Assembly (NCBI GenBank): GCA_963771985.1
Contig: CAVYVO010000016.1
Location: 186,001-250,000 of the forward strand
Length of the DNA stretch: 64,000 nucleotides
Direction of reading: 5' to 3'
Source: Trebonia sp963771985
GTDB taxonomy: Bacteria; Actinomycetota; Actinomycetes; Streptosporangiales; Streptosporangiaceae
Shown: positions 8,730 through 16,232 of the stretch, one piece after another
Numbering within the stretch: the stretch's first letter is position 1
Layout of the letters: each line of letters begins with the position of its first letter
The notes under the pieces: generated by a model
What the model was told of the DNA's origin: nothing
Database searches by the model: none
Seen by the model: only the letters and a program-made list of their open reading frames with translations
Program-made: the position numbers and the translations under genes

Positions 8730-9251
8730 GTGGATACCTTCATCCCGCGGTCCGGCCAGGACAGACAGGACCCGCCCGCCGCTGACAGTTCCGGCGCGCC
8801 AGCCGCGAGCGGCCAGCCGCCGGACGAGTGCGCCAGCTTCATCCAGCTAGCGCCGTCGGCACTGGATGACACCGGCGGCACGTGCGCCCGGTGCGGCCGT
8901 CCCGACTTCGCGCACCAGGCCGGCGGCGGTGAGCGGCAGGCCCGCCTCGAGGGGCTGGACGCGGACCGGCTGGCGACCGCCCTGACGTGGCTCGCCGGCT
9001 ACCGCCCAGCGATCTTTGACGCCGCGCTGGACGCGGCCGAGCCATGCGCCGGGGAAGGCGAGCCCGGCAACGCCTACGATCCCGAGCCGTTCTGCACGGT
9101 GTGCGGCTCCCAGGTAGGCATCTTCCTCCTGCACGGAAGCGACTGGCGCCATTTCCGCGGCACCCCCGGCAGCAAGCTCGACCTGTTCGACCCCGGCCAC
9201 CGCCCGGTCATCGGCTGGCGCCCCGCCACGGTAACCGTCGTCACGAAGTAA
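8730..9251 (+). CDS. Hypothetical protein with two Cys pairs (possible zinc site)
   Basis: 173 residues with GTG start 8730 after AGGAGGTCA. The first 35 residues are low-complexity and Pro/Ala-rich. Two CxxC motifs, CARCGRPDFAH near residue 51 and CTVCG near residue 123, could bind one zinc ion. No signal peptide or membrane segment is present. The family is not recognised. It stands alone, with a 150-bp gap upstream and no obvious partner. Confidence 0.65.
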   Translation: MDTFIPRSGQDRQDPPAADSSGAPAASGQPPDECASFIQLAPSALDDTGGTCARCGRPDFAHQAGGGERQARLEGLDADRLATALTWLAGYRPAIFDAALDAAEPCAGEGEPGNAYDPEPFCTVCGSQVGIFLLHGSDWRHFRGTPGSKLDLFDPGHRPVIGWRPATVTVVTK

Positions 9252-9376
9252 GAACCCTGCCGGAACACGGCGCGGACGCACCCGTCCTCCTTGTACTTGA
9301 ACATCTCGTACCCGCTGGCCGCTTTAGTGACGTTCGTTCCCACTGCGGCAACGATCGGGCCCACGTCCTTGTCCAT
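9074..9376 (-). CDS. Doubtful small hypothetical protein
   Basis: From ATG 9376 the first 45 codons (MDKDVGPIVAAVGTNVTK onward, to about 9252) look protein-like, with good third-position GC, but the rest overlaps the gene at 8730-9251 on the other strand. There is no clear ribosome site. It is listed because a large inverted repeat lies just upstream (9391-9425). It could be a gene fragment whose true 3' part is lost. No family is recognised. Confidence 0.25.
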   Translation of the reverse strand: MDKDVGPIVAAVGTNVTKAASGYEMFKYKEDGCVRAVFRQGSYFVTTVTVAGRQPMTGRWPGSNRSSLLPGVPRKWRQSLPCRRKMPTWEPHTVQNGSGS

Positions 9377-9390
9377 ATGCGAATTTCTGT

Positions 9391-9425
9391 GTGCTGTTGG
9401 TACGCCTATGGCGTACGAACAGCAC
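9391..9425. promoter_or_regulatory. Large inverted repeat, candidate operator
   Basis: 16-bp arms (9391-9406 and 9410-9425) with one mismatch around the loop TAT; the core is GTACGCC-TAT-GGCGTAC. Such size and near-perfection suggest a dimeric repressor site (TetR-like) rather than a terminator, since no T tract follows and no gene ends here. Confidence 0.5.
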
Positions 9426-9821
9426 AATCTCCGGGCAGATGCCCGACACGGGATCCTCCTGCCCGGAATGTCCGGTGGCCCTGGGCATCAACGCGCCCGA
9501 GACACGCCACGCGGGGCACCCTGCAACCTGATAACAGCAACAAGCGGCGAAGCCGCGCGCCGCAGCCGCCGCGTTCGCCGCCGCCGGCGCGGGCGGCCTG
9601 CCCCGGGTGCTGCGCGCCCGCCGCCCGGCGCCGTCCCGCGTCGAGGCGATGATCCGCGCCCTGGATGTGCCCCGCCGCGTCTTGAAAGCCCGCCGCTACG
9701 TTGGATAATCCGCGCGGCGGACGGGTAGTTAGGTGTGCCAGTCTCCGCACCGCGGGGCCCCGCGGGCGGCGGCGGAGATATGGTCATAGCCGTGCTGGTC
9801 CCGGCAGCAGGAGGAGGCAGG
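9426..9821. other. Intergenic stretch without recognised gene
   Basis: About 400 bp of GC-rich sequence between the palindrome and the MEDS-STAS gene. Open frames here are Arg/Pro-rich and look like shadows. A TTGGATAAT stretch near 9700 could be part of a promoter for the downstream genes. Confidence 0.4.
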
Positions 9822-10694
9822 GTGGCGGCGGACGCGAGCGCGCAAGTCACGGAGCTGACGGCGGATGACCACGCGTGCTTGACCTTCGGCGAGGCCGAGG
9901 AGTTGTTCGACCTGACGGCGGCGTTCGTCCGCGACGGGCTCGCCGCGGGCTTGAAAGTGATGTGGCTCAGCGACGCGGGCCCCGGGATCGCGGTCAAGGA
10001 ACTGGCGCGGCGCGGGATAGCCGTTGAGTCGGCGATGGCCGCCGGGCAGCTCACCGCGGACGGGTGCGAGGGCAGCCTGCTGTCCGGCCGGGCGTTCGCC
10101 GCCAACGCGGCGGTCGGCTGGCTGAGCGGTCAGCTCCTGACGTCCCGGGAGCAAGGCTTCCCCGGGGTGCGGATCGCGGTGGACATGAGCTGGGCGCTGC
10201 GCCCGGTGGCCGGTGTCGAGGAACTGCCCCGGTTCGAGGAAGGCATAGCGGCGGCGCTGGCCGGCAGCACCGCCGCGGTGCTGTGCCAGTACGACCGAGA
10301 ACGCTTCGACCCGGTCACGCTGGCCTCCGTGGCCGGGTCGCACACCCGCTCCGTGGCGGCGGCCACCTACTACGCCGACGCGAGGCTCCGGATCTGCCGC
10401 CAGTACGCCCCGCCGGGGATCAGAATCGCCGGAGAGATCGACTACCAGGCCGCGGAACCGCTCGCCCGCGCGCTGGCCGAGGCGGTCCGGCTGGATGGCG
10501 ACGTCGTGGTGAACATGGAGAGCCTGGCCTTCACCGACGCACGGTGCACGCTGATGATCGCCGAAGCCGCCCGCGGCATGGCCGCCGCCGCCCGGACAGT
10601 GACCCTCCGCTGCGTGCCGGAGGTCGCTCGCGGGTTTACGCGGCTCGGCCTCGTCGGCGTGCCCGGTCTCCGGCTGGTGACAGCCGATGAGTGA
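9822..10694 (+). CDS. MEDS-STAS domain regulator (anti-sigma factor antagonist-like)
   Basis: 290 residues from GTG 9822, chosen because GAGGAGG lies directly upstream. Residues about 8-175 form a MEDS domain (DDHACLTFGEAEELFDLTAAF opening in part; later VRIAVDMSWAL and a QYDRERF motif), a sensory fold seen in DcmR and many actinobacterial regulators. Residues about 190-285 form a STAS domain (IAGEIDY, VVNMESLAFTDARCTLMI). Where classical antagonists carry Asp-Ser (DSS), this one has Asp-Ala, so the usual phosphoacceptor Ser is missing. It overlaps the following HATPase gene by 8 bp and probably works with it. Confidence 0.85.
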   Translation: MAADASAQVTELTADDHACLTFGEAEELFDLTAAFVRDGLAAGLKVMWLSDAGPGIAVKELARRGIAVESAMAAGQLTADGCEGSLLSGRAFAANAAVGWLSGQLLTSREQGFPGVRIAVDMSWALRPVAGVEELPRFEEGIAAALAGSTAAVLCQYDRERFDPVTLASVAGSHTRSVAAATYYADARLRICRQYAPPGIRIAGEIDYQAAEPLARALAEAVRLDGDVVVNMESLAFTDARCTLMIAEAARGMAAAARTVTLRCVPEVARGFTRLGLVGVPGLRLVTADE

Positions 10695-11223
10695 CCAAGG
10701 CAGCCGCCGCGGCGGATCGCCAGGCCAGGCAGGGGACAGTCAGGGGACCGCACCGTCCGGTTTCCCGTCCCTGAGTCAGGACTTCGATACCGGTTCGCTG
10801 TACGCGCTGCGGGCGGCCGTCGCGGCGCACGCCGCCGCGGCGGGCCTGGGGCCGCAGGGGGTGTACAACGTGGTCGCCGCCGCGCACGAGCTGGCCGCCA
10901 ACGCGGTCGTGCACGGCCCCGGATACGGGCGGCTGCGGCTATGGGGCGCTGACGGGTTCCTGTACTGCCAGGTCAGCGACGATGGCTCTGCCGAGCCGGG
11001 TGCGTCCCGCGACCCGGCGGAGGCCGGGATGCCGTGGAAGGTCGAGCACGGCCACGGATTGTGGGTGGTCGGCCAGGTCGCCGACACGCTCGACGTGGAC
11101 CGCGGCCGCGCCGGGACCACCGTCACGGCCGGCTTCACCGTCACCTCGCCGTCGCAGTCACCGGCCGGCTTAGCGGCGGCCGGTCAGCTCACTGGCGGTT
11201 CACCGGGCTCGCGTTGGCGATGA
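10687..11223 (+). CDS. HATPase_c_2 anti-sigma / serine kinase-like protein
   Basis: 178 residues with a GHKL ATPase fold of the RsbW/SpoIIAB kind. The N-box is HELAANAVVHG, the G1 box is in VSDDGS, and the G2 box is GHGLWVVGQVAD. A disordered, Gly/Ser-rich head and tail flank it. It starts inside the end of the MEDS-STAS gene (8-bp overlap), so the pair is translationally coupled; together they could form a partner switch controlling a sigma factor encoded elsewhere. Confidence 0.87.
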   Translation: MSDQGSRRGGSPGQAGDSQGTAPSGFPSLSQDFDTGSLYALRAAVAAHAAAAGLGPQGVYNVVAAAHELAANAVVHGPGYGRLRLWGADGFLYCQVSDDGSAEPGASRDPAEAGMPWKVEHGHGLWVVGQVADTLDVDRGRAGTTVTAGFTVTSPSQSPAGLAAAGQLTGGSPGSRWR

Positions 11224-11413
11224 TCGCCGCGAACGGCGGAATGGCCAGCGCCACCGCCGACATCACAACGGCGGCGATCGTGGAGTACCGCCAGATCAGG
11301 GTCCACGCCAGGATCAGCAGCAGCAGGCACACGCCCATCATCACCCCGTAGACACGCTTGCGCGTCCGCAGCGCCAGCGGGTGCCCCTCCTCCGGCTCAT
11401 TCCCAGATCGCAT
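11189..11413 (-). CDS. DUF3099-like small membrane protein
   Basis: 74 residues from ATG 11413 after GGAAGGGGGT. Two hydrophobic segments (MMGVCLLLLILAWTLIW and a second one ending IPPFAAIIANAS) match the short two-TM pattern of DUF3099 proteins of actinobacteria. A basic segment (RTRKRV) precedes TM1. Its 3' end overlaps the HATPase gene by 35 bp on the opposite strand. Function unknown. Confidence 0.65.
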   Translation of the reverse strand: MRSGNEPEEGHPLALRTRKRVYGVMMGVCLLLLILAWTLIWRYSTIAAVVMSAVALAIPPFAAIIANASPVNRQ

Positions 11414-11463
11414 CGCCACCCCCTTCCGCGCCGCCGCGCCGCCGCCACCTCCGCGCCGCCGCA

Positions 11464-11576
11464 GCGTGTCGATTGCGCAATCGACCACACTAGAACAGGT
11501 CGATTGCGTAATCGACCCCCGTGTGCATATGCGCAATCGACCCCCGTGTGCATATGCGCAATCGACCCCCGTGTGC
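11464..11576. repeat. Double-palindrome repeat, copy D, with 25-bp tandem expansion
   Basis: The basic unit is at 11464-11520: arms 11464-11486 and 11498-11520 around ACACTAGAACA, which is close to the reverse complement of the loop in the other copies, so this copy is inverted. Its inner 19 bp pair with one mismatch; the outer 4 bp pair poorly. It is followed by two exact 25-bp units (11521-11545 and 11546-11570), each containing GCGCAATCGACCCCC, and a partial third. It sits between the glycosyltransferase 3' end and the DUF3099 5' end. Confidence 0.85.
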
Positions 11577-11583
11577 TCATGAC

Positions 11584-11617
11584 AGTGCCCGGCGCCCCTC
11601 ATCGGGCGCCGGGCACT
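11584..11617 (-). terminator. Hairpin terminator after glycosyltransferase gene
   Basis: Perfect 14-bp stem (11584-11597 with 11604-11617), loop CTCATC. It starts 22 bp past the stop of the leftward glycosyltransferase gene and has no T tract. Confidence 0.75.
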
Positions 11618-11638
11618 CCACCCCTTCCGCGGGGTCTG

Positions 11639-12829
11639 TCAGGCGGCGGCGGGCGCCGCGCCGAGGGCGCTGTCGTAGACCGCGAGGGTCTCGTTCGCGA
11701 TCCGGTCCCAGGAGTAGCGGGACCGCGCGCGGTCGGCGGCGGCCACGCTGAACGCCTCGAGCAGCATCGGGTGGGAGAGCAGCTGCCGGATCCGGCGGGC
11801 GAGCAGCGCCGGGCGTCCCGGCGGGACCAGGATGCCGGTCGTCCCGTCCACAACGGCGTCCACCTGGCCGCCCGCGGCCGAGGCGACGACCGGCGTGCCG
11901 CAGGCCATCGCTTCCACGGACACCATCCCGGACGGGTCGTACTCGGAGACGCTGACGAGCAGGTCGGCGGAACGCAGCAGCGGGGGCAGCGCGTGGCGGC
12001 CCAGCTCGCCTGCGAAGAACACCCGGCCGGAGAGGTCAAGGGAGTCGGCCAGTCCGGCCAGCCTGCGGTAGGCGAGGTCGCCGCGCAGCTGCGCGCGCGG
12101 CGGACCGCCCGCGACGACCAGTTCCGCGTCGGGCACCTTGGTCATCGCGTGCAGCAGCGTGCCGATCGCCTCGTGCTCGTGCAGTTCGGCGACGGTGACC
12201 AGCCGGGGCCGCGCGGTGCGGTTGGCCACCGGGCCCTCCGGGGTGAACTCGTCCGTGTCCACGCCGCAGGGGATGACCTTGATCGACCGGCGCGGCACCC
12301 CGAGCCGGGTCAGGTCCGACTCCTCGTCGGAGCTGCCGGCCACCACGGCGTTGACGCTGCGGCCGATGGCGGGCTCAAGGCGGATGCGCTCGGTGCCGGC
12401 GGCCTGCGGCAGGACGTGGTGGCGGCGTTCGGCGACGCCGAGCGAGTTGAACGACTGCACTACCGGGATCCGCAGGTCGCGGGCCGCGGCCAGCGCCGCG
12501 AGGCCGCTGGTCCAGCGCAGCGCGTGCACCACGTCCGGGCACTCGCGGTTCCACCGCTCCCGCAGCGGGTGAGTGAACTCGGGCACCCGGGCCAGCAGCT
12601 CCGACTCGTCGTGCTTCCCGGCGTGGCCCAGGTACTCGACGCGGACACCAGGTTCAAGCACGGCACGTTCGGGTAGCGAGGCGTCGTGGCGCTGTGCGTA
12701 CACGGTCACCCCGTGGCCGCCCGCGGCCAGGCTCCGGCCCAGTTCACGCAGCCGCACGTCGTCTTCGGTCTGCGGCGTGCCGACGTTGGGGGAGAGGGTT
12801 GCGTGCTGCGCTACCAGGGCGATCTTCAT
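11639..12829 (-). CDS. GT4-family glycosyltransferase
   Basis: 396 residues, ATG 12829 chosen because AGGAGG precedes it. GT-B fold: the N-terminal Rossmann half opens MKIALVAQHA; the C-terminal half has VVAGGPPRAQLRGDL and the donor-site loop DPSGMVSVEAMACGTPVV, where the first acidic residue of the usual EX7E motif is Asp. The PQTEDDVRLRELGRSLA acceptor-side loop resembles actinobacterial retaining transferases such as MshA and sucrose-synthase-like enzymes. The acceptor is not predictable. No cell-wall or polysaccharide cluster surrounds it. Confidence 0.85.
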   Translation of the reverse strand: MKIALVAQHATLSPNVGTPQTEDDVRLRELGRSLAAGGHGVTVYAQRHDASLPERAVLEPGVRVEYLGHAGKHDESELLARVPEFTHPLRERWNRECPDVVHALRWTSGLAALAAARDLRIPVVQSFNSLGVAERRHHVLPQAAGTERIRLEPAIGRSVNAVVAGSSDEESDLTRLGVPRRSIKVIPCGVDTDEFTPEGPVANRTARPRLVTVAELHEHEAIGTLLHAMTKVPDAELVVAGGPPRAQLRGDLAYRRLAGLADSLDLSGRVFFAGELGRHALPPLLRSADLLVSVSEYDPSGMVSVEAMACGTPVVASAAGGQVDAVVDGTTGILVPPGRPALLARRIRQLLSHPMLLEAFSVAAADRARSRYSWDRIANETLAVYDSALGAAPAAA

Positions 12830-13030
12830 AACGGCCTCCTCATTGCGGGGAGCCATCACGGCGAGCCCTCGGGAGGCCTGAAGCTTAAGTGGGATAGTGG
12901 CCACGCGAGCACGCACGCCGTGATTGGCGTGGATCGTGCCTGCGTCGTAGGCACCACTGCATCCGACTATATCCGCCGCGCCGCGCCTGTAAACGCCTTC
13001 GTGGATTTTTCTGCCGGCGGGCTGGCCGGA

Positions 13031-13381
13031 TCAGCCCGCGGTGGCCTCTCGTACGCTGGCGTAGACGGGAATGAGCTGGTCGGCCGCTGTCAGCCGGAGC
13101 ATCTTGGCCACCGGCTCGCGCGGGGACGCGAGCGCCAGCACGCCGCCTTGGCGGTCCATCGACCGGTTGGCGCGCAAGATCACGTGCAGTGCGGACGAGT
13201 CCATGAAGCGCAGGCCGCTGAGATCGATGATCATCATGCGCGGCTGCTTGGCCACCTCGGCCTCGAGCACCTCGCGAAGCGCGTCGCAGTTGGTCACGTC
13301 GGCCTCGCCAGCGACCCCTACCAGCGTGTAAGGCTCGCCTTCTGACTCGACCGTCGCGACAGACGTCGAGAGCAGGTCCAC
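13031..13381 (-). CDS. STAS domain anti-sigma factor antagonist
   Basis: A single-domain protein of 116 residues. It has the RsbV/SpoIIAA fold, with the phosphorylation loop IDLSGLRFMDSSALHVIL keeping the Asp-Ser-Ser motif, so it can be switched by a kinase. It starts at GTG 13381. The gene lies 40 bp downstream of the MEDS-HATPase gene on the same strand, so that protein is its natural candidate kinase / anti-sigma partner. Confidence 0.9.
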   Translation of the reverse strand: MDLLSTSVATVESEGEPYTLVGVAGEADVTNCDALREVLEAEVAKQPRMMIIDLSGLRFMDSSALHVILRANRSMDRQGGVLALASPREPVAKMLRLTAADQLIPVYASVREATAG

Positions 13382-13420
13382 ACCCGTGTTTTACCACATG
13401 AGCGAGGCAGCCGGTGCCGC

Positions 13421-14374
13421 TCAGTCCGCTAGCGGGCGAGGCAGCACCGACATGTGCATGCGCAGCGTGGTCCCGCTCTCGTCCGAGCGGAGTTCTACCA
13501 GGTCACACACCTGATAGACGAGCCAGAGGCCGTGGCCTCCCAAGCTGTCGGGGGCGGGCCGGCGGCGGCCGGCGAGCGGGTCCGTGATCGTGCCCTCGTC
13601 CCGGATCTCGCAGACGATCTCGTCGGAGGTCCGCCAGATGGTCAGCGTGCCCTGGGACCGAGTGTGGCGCAGCGTGTTGGCGGCCACCTCACTCACCGCG
13701 AGCACCAGGTCGTTGGCCCGGGCATCGGTGAGGCCCGCGTCCCTGGCGTGCTTCAGCACCAAGGCCCGGACCTCTGACAGGTCCGTGCGGTAGGTATGGA
13801 ACATGGCATCGTCAGGTGGCGTGGGCAGCGGAACGCTGCAGCTGGACGGGATCCGGAACGGCACGGCGTACGCGGGACTCGTCCCGTGTACGCCGTCTGA
13901 CAGCAGCAACGGGTGGGTTCGCATGGCGTCGGCGACGACCGCGGGCTGGAGTCCCTTCGTGTCGTAAGGGCACAGGATGTCCGCGTCCGCGTCCGCGAAC
14001 GCGAGGTTGATGAGCGATTCGTGCCTGGTCGCTTCGCGCAGTTCGGCCGCGCTGCGCGACGCCCAGATGGGCTCGCCCACGTAACGGACGCGCCGCCCGG
14101 CGTGCTGGCCGGTGAAGGCGAGCACCCGGGGGATGATCCAGGCGGGGTTCCGCCCCATCTCGGTCATGTCCGCGAACTCGACCCGCGCCGCGTCCGCGCC
14201 GAGCGCGTCCTTGACGAGGCCGATCTTGGCGGCCGGGATGGCCGCGAAGGCGGGATCGCCCGCCGCCAGCCCGTCGCGCAGGAACCCGGCCACCGTGGCG
14301 GCGTAGCCGGCCTCGCTCTCGTAGAAGAAGCCGACATGCCGGAAGGCGGGGGTCAGGACCGTTGAGTCAGCCAC
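13421..14374 (-). CDS. MEDS-HATPase sensor (RsbA-like anti-sigma / kinase)
   Basis: 317 residues from GTG 14374, which follows GGAGG. Residues about 8-180 are a MEDS domain (HVGFFYESEAGYAATVAGFL opening; VRYVGEPIWASR; a CPYDTKGL motif). Residues about 195-310 are a GHKL ATPase (N-box LAVSEVAANTLRH, G1 IRDEG, G2 GGHGLWLVYQVCD). This sensor-kinase fusion is upstream of a STAS antagonist, giving a compact two-gene partner switch. The signal sensed by the MEDS domain is unknown. Confidence 0.88.
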   Translation of the reverse strand: MADSTVLTPAFRHVGFFYESEAGYAATVAGFLRDGLAAGDPAFAAIPAAKIGLVKDALGADAARVEFADMTEMGRNPAWIIPRVLAFTGQHAGRRVRYVGEPIWASRSAAELREATRHESLINLAFADADADILCPYDTKGLQPAVVADAMRTHPLLLSDGVHGTSPAYAVPFRIPSSCSVPLPTPPDDAMFHTYRTDLSEVRALVLKHARDAGLTDARANDLVLAVSEVAANTLRHTRSQGTLTIWRTSDEIVCEIRDEGTITDPLAGRRRPAPDSLGGHGLWLVYQVCDLVELRSDESGTTLRMHMSVLPRPLAD

Positions 14375-14650
14375 ACCACACCTCCGTGCGCCTGGATGTG
14401 CACGGGATCGGTGATAGTTCTCCGCGCGTCCGCGGTCCAAGCGTCATGTCGCTATCGGCATCGACGATACACCAGTGTTTCCGGCGCTTGTCGTCTGTGT
14501 TCTCGCAAGTTGCCGGACGTAATACTGAGCCGGAGTCCTGCCACGCTGGTTGGCGTTACCCCGCGCGATGCGGTTCAAACTGCCGCCGCACACGTCCCGC
14601 ACCGCTTATCCCCCTGTTTGCGCCCCCTTAGTCAGGGAAGTCGGCATGCC

Positions 14651-15220
14651 ATGGCCGAGCACAATGGCGCGCAGCACCAACCCGGCGGCCCGTTCGCGGG
14701 CGAGCCGCGGCAGCGCGGTGAGCGGCGGAAGCAAAGCGGCTGGAACCGGACGCCGCGGCGTGCTGCCAGGTGGCTCGCGTGGTGGGTGCTGATGATGTCG
14801 CTGTGGGTGGCGATCGACGACTCGCTCCATTCCGACGAGCTGCTCGCCGGCGCTGGGGCCGCCGCCCTGGCCGCCCTGGCGGCGGAGCTGGTCACCTACC
14901 AGGCGGCCACCCGCCTCAACGTACGGCCCCGCTGGCTGCTGGCGGCCTTCCGCCTGCCCTGGCAGCTCGTGCGCGACACCGGCGTTGTCTATAGCGCCCT
15001 GGCCCGGCTGCTGCTGCGCCGCGAGCGCCCGCGCAGCGAGTTCGCCGAGCTGCCCGTGGCCTACGGGGACGACTCGGCGCTCGGCGGAACCCGGCGTGTG
15101 CTGCTGACCTGGGCGCGCAGCTTCACCCCGGGCATGTTCGTCCTCGGCTTCGACGCCGAACGCGACGTCATGGTCGTCCACCGCCTCCTGCCAGACCGGT
15201 CACACAAGGCGCGGCGATGA
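14651..15220 (+). CDS. mnhE: Na+/H+ antiporter subunit E (MnhE/MrpE-like)
   Basis: 189 residues from ATG 14651. Two membrane segments near the N-terminus (LAWWVLMMSLWVAIDD and an Ala-rich segment), then the MrpE-type cytoplasmic part ending with TPGMFVLGFDAERDVMVVH and HRLLP. It is the first gene of the operon and overlaps mnhF by 4 bp. MrpE is an accessory subunit of the multisubunit cation/proton antiporter complex in the cell membrane. Confidence 0.85.
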   Translation: MAEHNGAQHQPGGPFAGEPRQRGERRKQSGWNRTPRRAARWLAWWVLMMSLWVAIDDSLHSDELLAGAGAAALAALAAELVTYQAATRLNVRPRWLLAAFRLPWQLVRDTGVVYSALARLLLRRERPRSEFAELPVAYGDDSALGGTRRVLLTWARSFTPGMFVLGFDAERDVMVVHRLLPDRSHKARR

Positions 15221-15471
15221 GCGCCAGCTTCGTCATCGCCGCCATCGCGATGCTGGTCTGCCTCATCCCCGCCGGGGTGGTCATCGCCCGCGGCGGCCCG
15301 GCGGAAGCCGTCGTCGGGTACGAATTCATCACCGGCGTGGCGGTCATGATCTTCGCGCTGCTCGCCGAGGGGTTCAAGCGGCCGAGCCTGTTCGAGTTCC
15401 CCGTGCTGCTCGCCGTGCTCCTGTACCCCAGCGGCCTGGTGTTCATCCGGGTCCTGGAGCGCTGGCTGTGA
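15217..15471 (+). CDS. mnhF: Na+/H+ antiporter subunit F (MnhF/MrpF-like)
   Basis: 84 residues with three membrane segments, the usual size and layout of MrpF. It overlaps mnhE by 4 bp and mnhG by 4 bp, so translation is coupled along the operon. Confidence 0.85.
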   Translation: MSASFVIAAIAMLVCLIPAGVVIARGGPAEAVVGYEFITGVAVMIFALLAEGFKRPSLFEFPVLLAVLLYPSGLVFIRVLERWL

Positions 15472-15840
15472 CCAGGCAGGTCGTTACCGACGTCCTGCTC
15501 GGGCTGGCGGTACTCGTCACGGCCCTGTCGGCCATCGGCGTGCTGGCGATGCCAGGCGCGTACGCGAAGCTGCACTTCATCACCCCGGCGGCGGTGCTGG
15601 CCCCGGTGCTGGTGGCGCTGGCCATCGCGGTCAGGGAGGGCCCTCGGCGAAAACACCGGGGAGATGATCGTCGCGCTGGTGTTCATGATCGGCGTCGGCC
15701 CGTTCCTGTCCCACGCCACGATCCGCGCGATCCGCGTCCGCGAGCGCGGCGACTGGCGCCAAAAGCCCCCCGGAGACCACGAGCCCGCCGAAGACCACGA
15801 GCCCGCCGAAGACCACGAGCCCGCCAGGGAACCGCGGTGA
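15468..15840 (+). pseudogene. mnhG: Na+/H+ antiporter subunit G (MnhG/MrpG-like), +1 frameshift
   Basis: Residues 1-57 follow MrpG (LLGLAVLVTALSAIGVLAMP, then KLHFITPAAV). Near 15640-15652 the frame must shift by +1 to continue with NTGEMIVALVFMIGVGPF and SHATIRA, the expected third membrane segment and tail, ending at TGA 15838. That stop overlaps the GTG of the next gene, which supports the restored frame. The tail holds three DHEPAE-type repeats encoded by an 18-bp tandem repeat (about 15775-15828). One extra base, perhaps an A in the CGAAAAC run, would explain the break. Confidence 0.8.
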
Positions 15841-16232
15841 CCCCCTACTCCGTCCCGAACGCCCTCATGGATGTCCTCCAGGTCACCGTCCTCGTCCTCG
15901 TCGCGGCCGGCGCCCTCATCGTGGTCCGCACGCGCAGCCGTATCAAGCAGGTAATCGCGCTCAGCGTCTACGGCATGCTGCTGGCGATCTTGTTCTTCGT
16001 CTTCCAGGCGCCCGACGTCACCCCGTCGGAGCTCACCGTCGGCGCGGTGGCGCTGCCGATCGTGCTGCTGCTCGTCATCGCCAAGGTCAGGAAGCGCGAG
16101 GAATGTCGCCGCGCCAGCGCTTGTGGTTCTTCGCGGTCGCCGCGGCCGGGCTGGCCGCCTGCTACCTGTGGGCGTTCGCCGGGCTGCCGGGCTTCGGCCG
16201 CTACCCGGGCCCGTACGGGCCGGCCATCCTGA
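15837..16232 (+). CDS. MrpB-like DUF4040 subunit
   Basis: GTG 15837 overlaps the mnhG stop. Residues 1-88 form three membrane segments of the DUF4040 / hydrogenase-subunit fold (RSRIKQVIALSVYGMLLAIL, FVFQAPDVTPSELTVGAVAL). After KVRKREE the frame carries a 43-residue Cys/Arg/Pro tail that overlaps the next gene out of frame by 130 bp. That tail looks artificial, and the true stop was probably lost through a small indel near 16090-16100. Confidence 0.75.
   Translation: MTPYSVPNALMDVLQVTVLVLVAAGALIVVRTRSRIKQVIALSVYGMLLAILFFVFQAPDVTPSELTVGAVALPIVLLLVIAKVRKREECRRASACGSSRSPRPGWPPATCGRSPGCRASAATRARTGRPS

Noticed and set aside
9430..9821. A small coding gene in the gap before the MEDS-STAS gene
   Set aside because: Frames are Arg/Pro-rich with no ribosome site and no family resemblance.
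11521..11576. CRISPR array
   Set aside because: The 25-bp units are contiguous, without spacers, and derive from the adjacent double-palindrome repeat.
15775..15828. Tandem 18-bp repeats as a non-coding satellite
   Set aside because: They encode the DHEPAE repeats of MnhG in its restored frame, so the periodicity is explained by coding.
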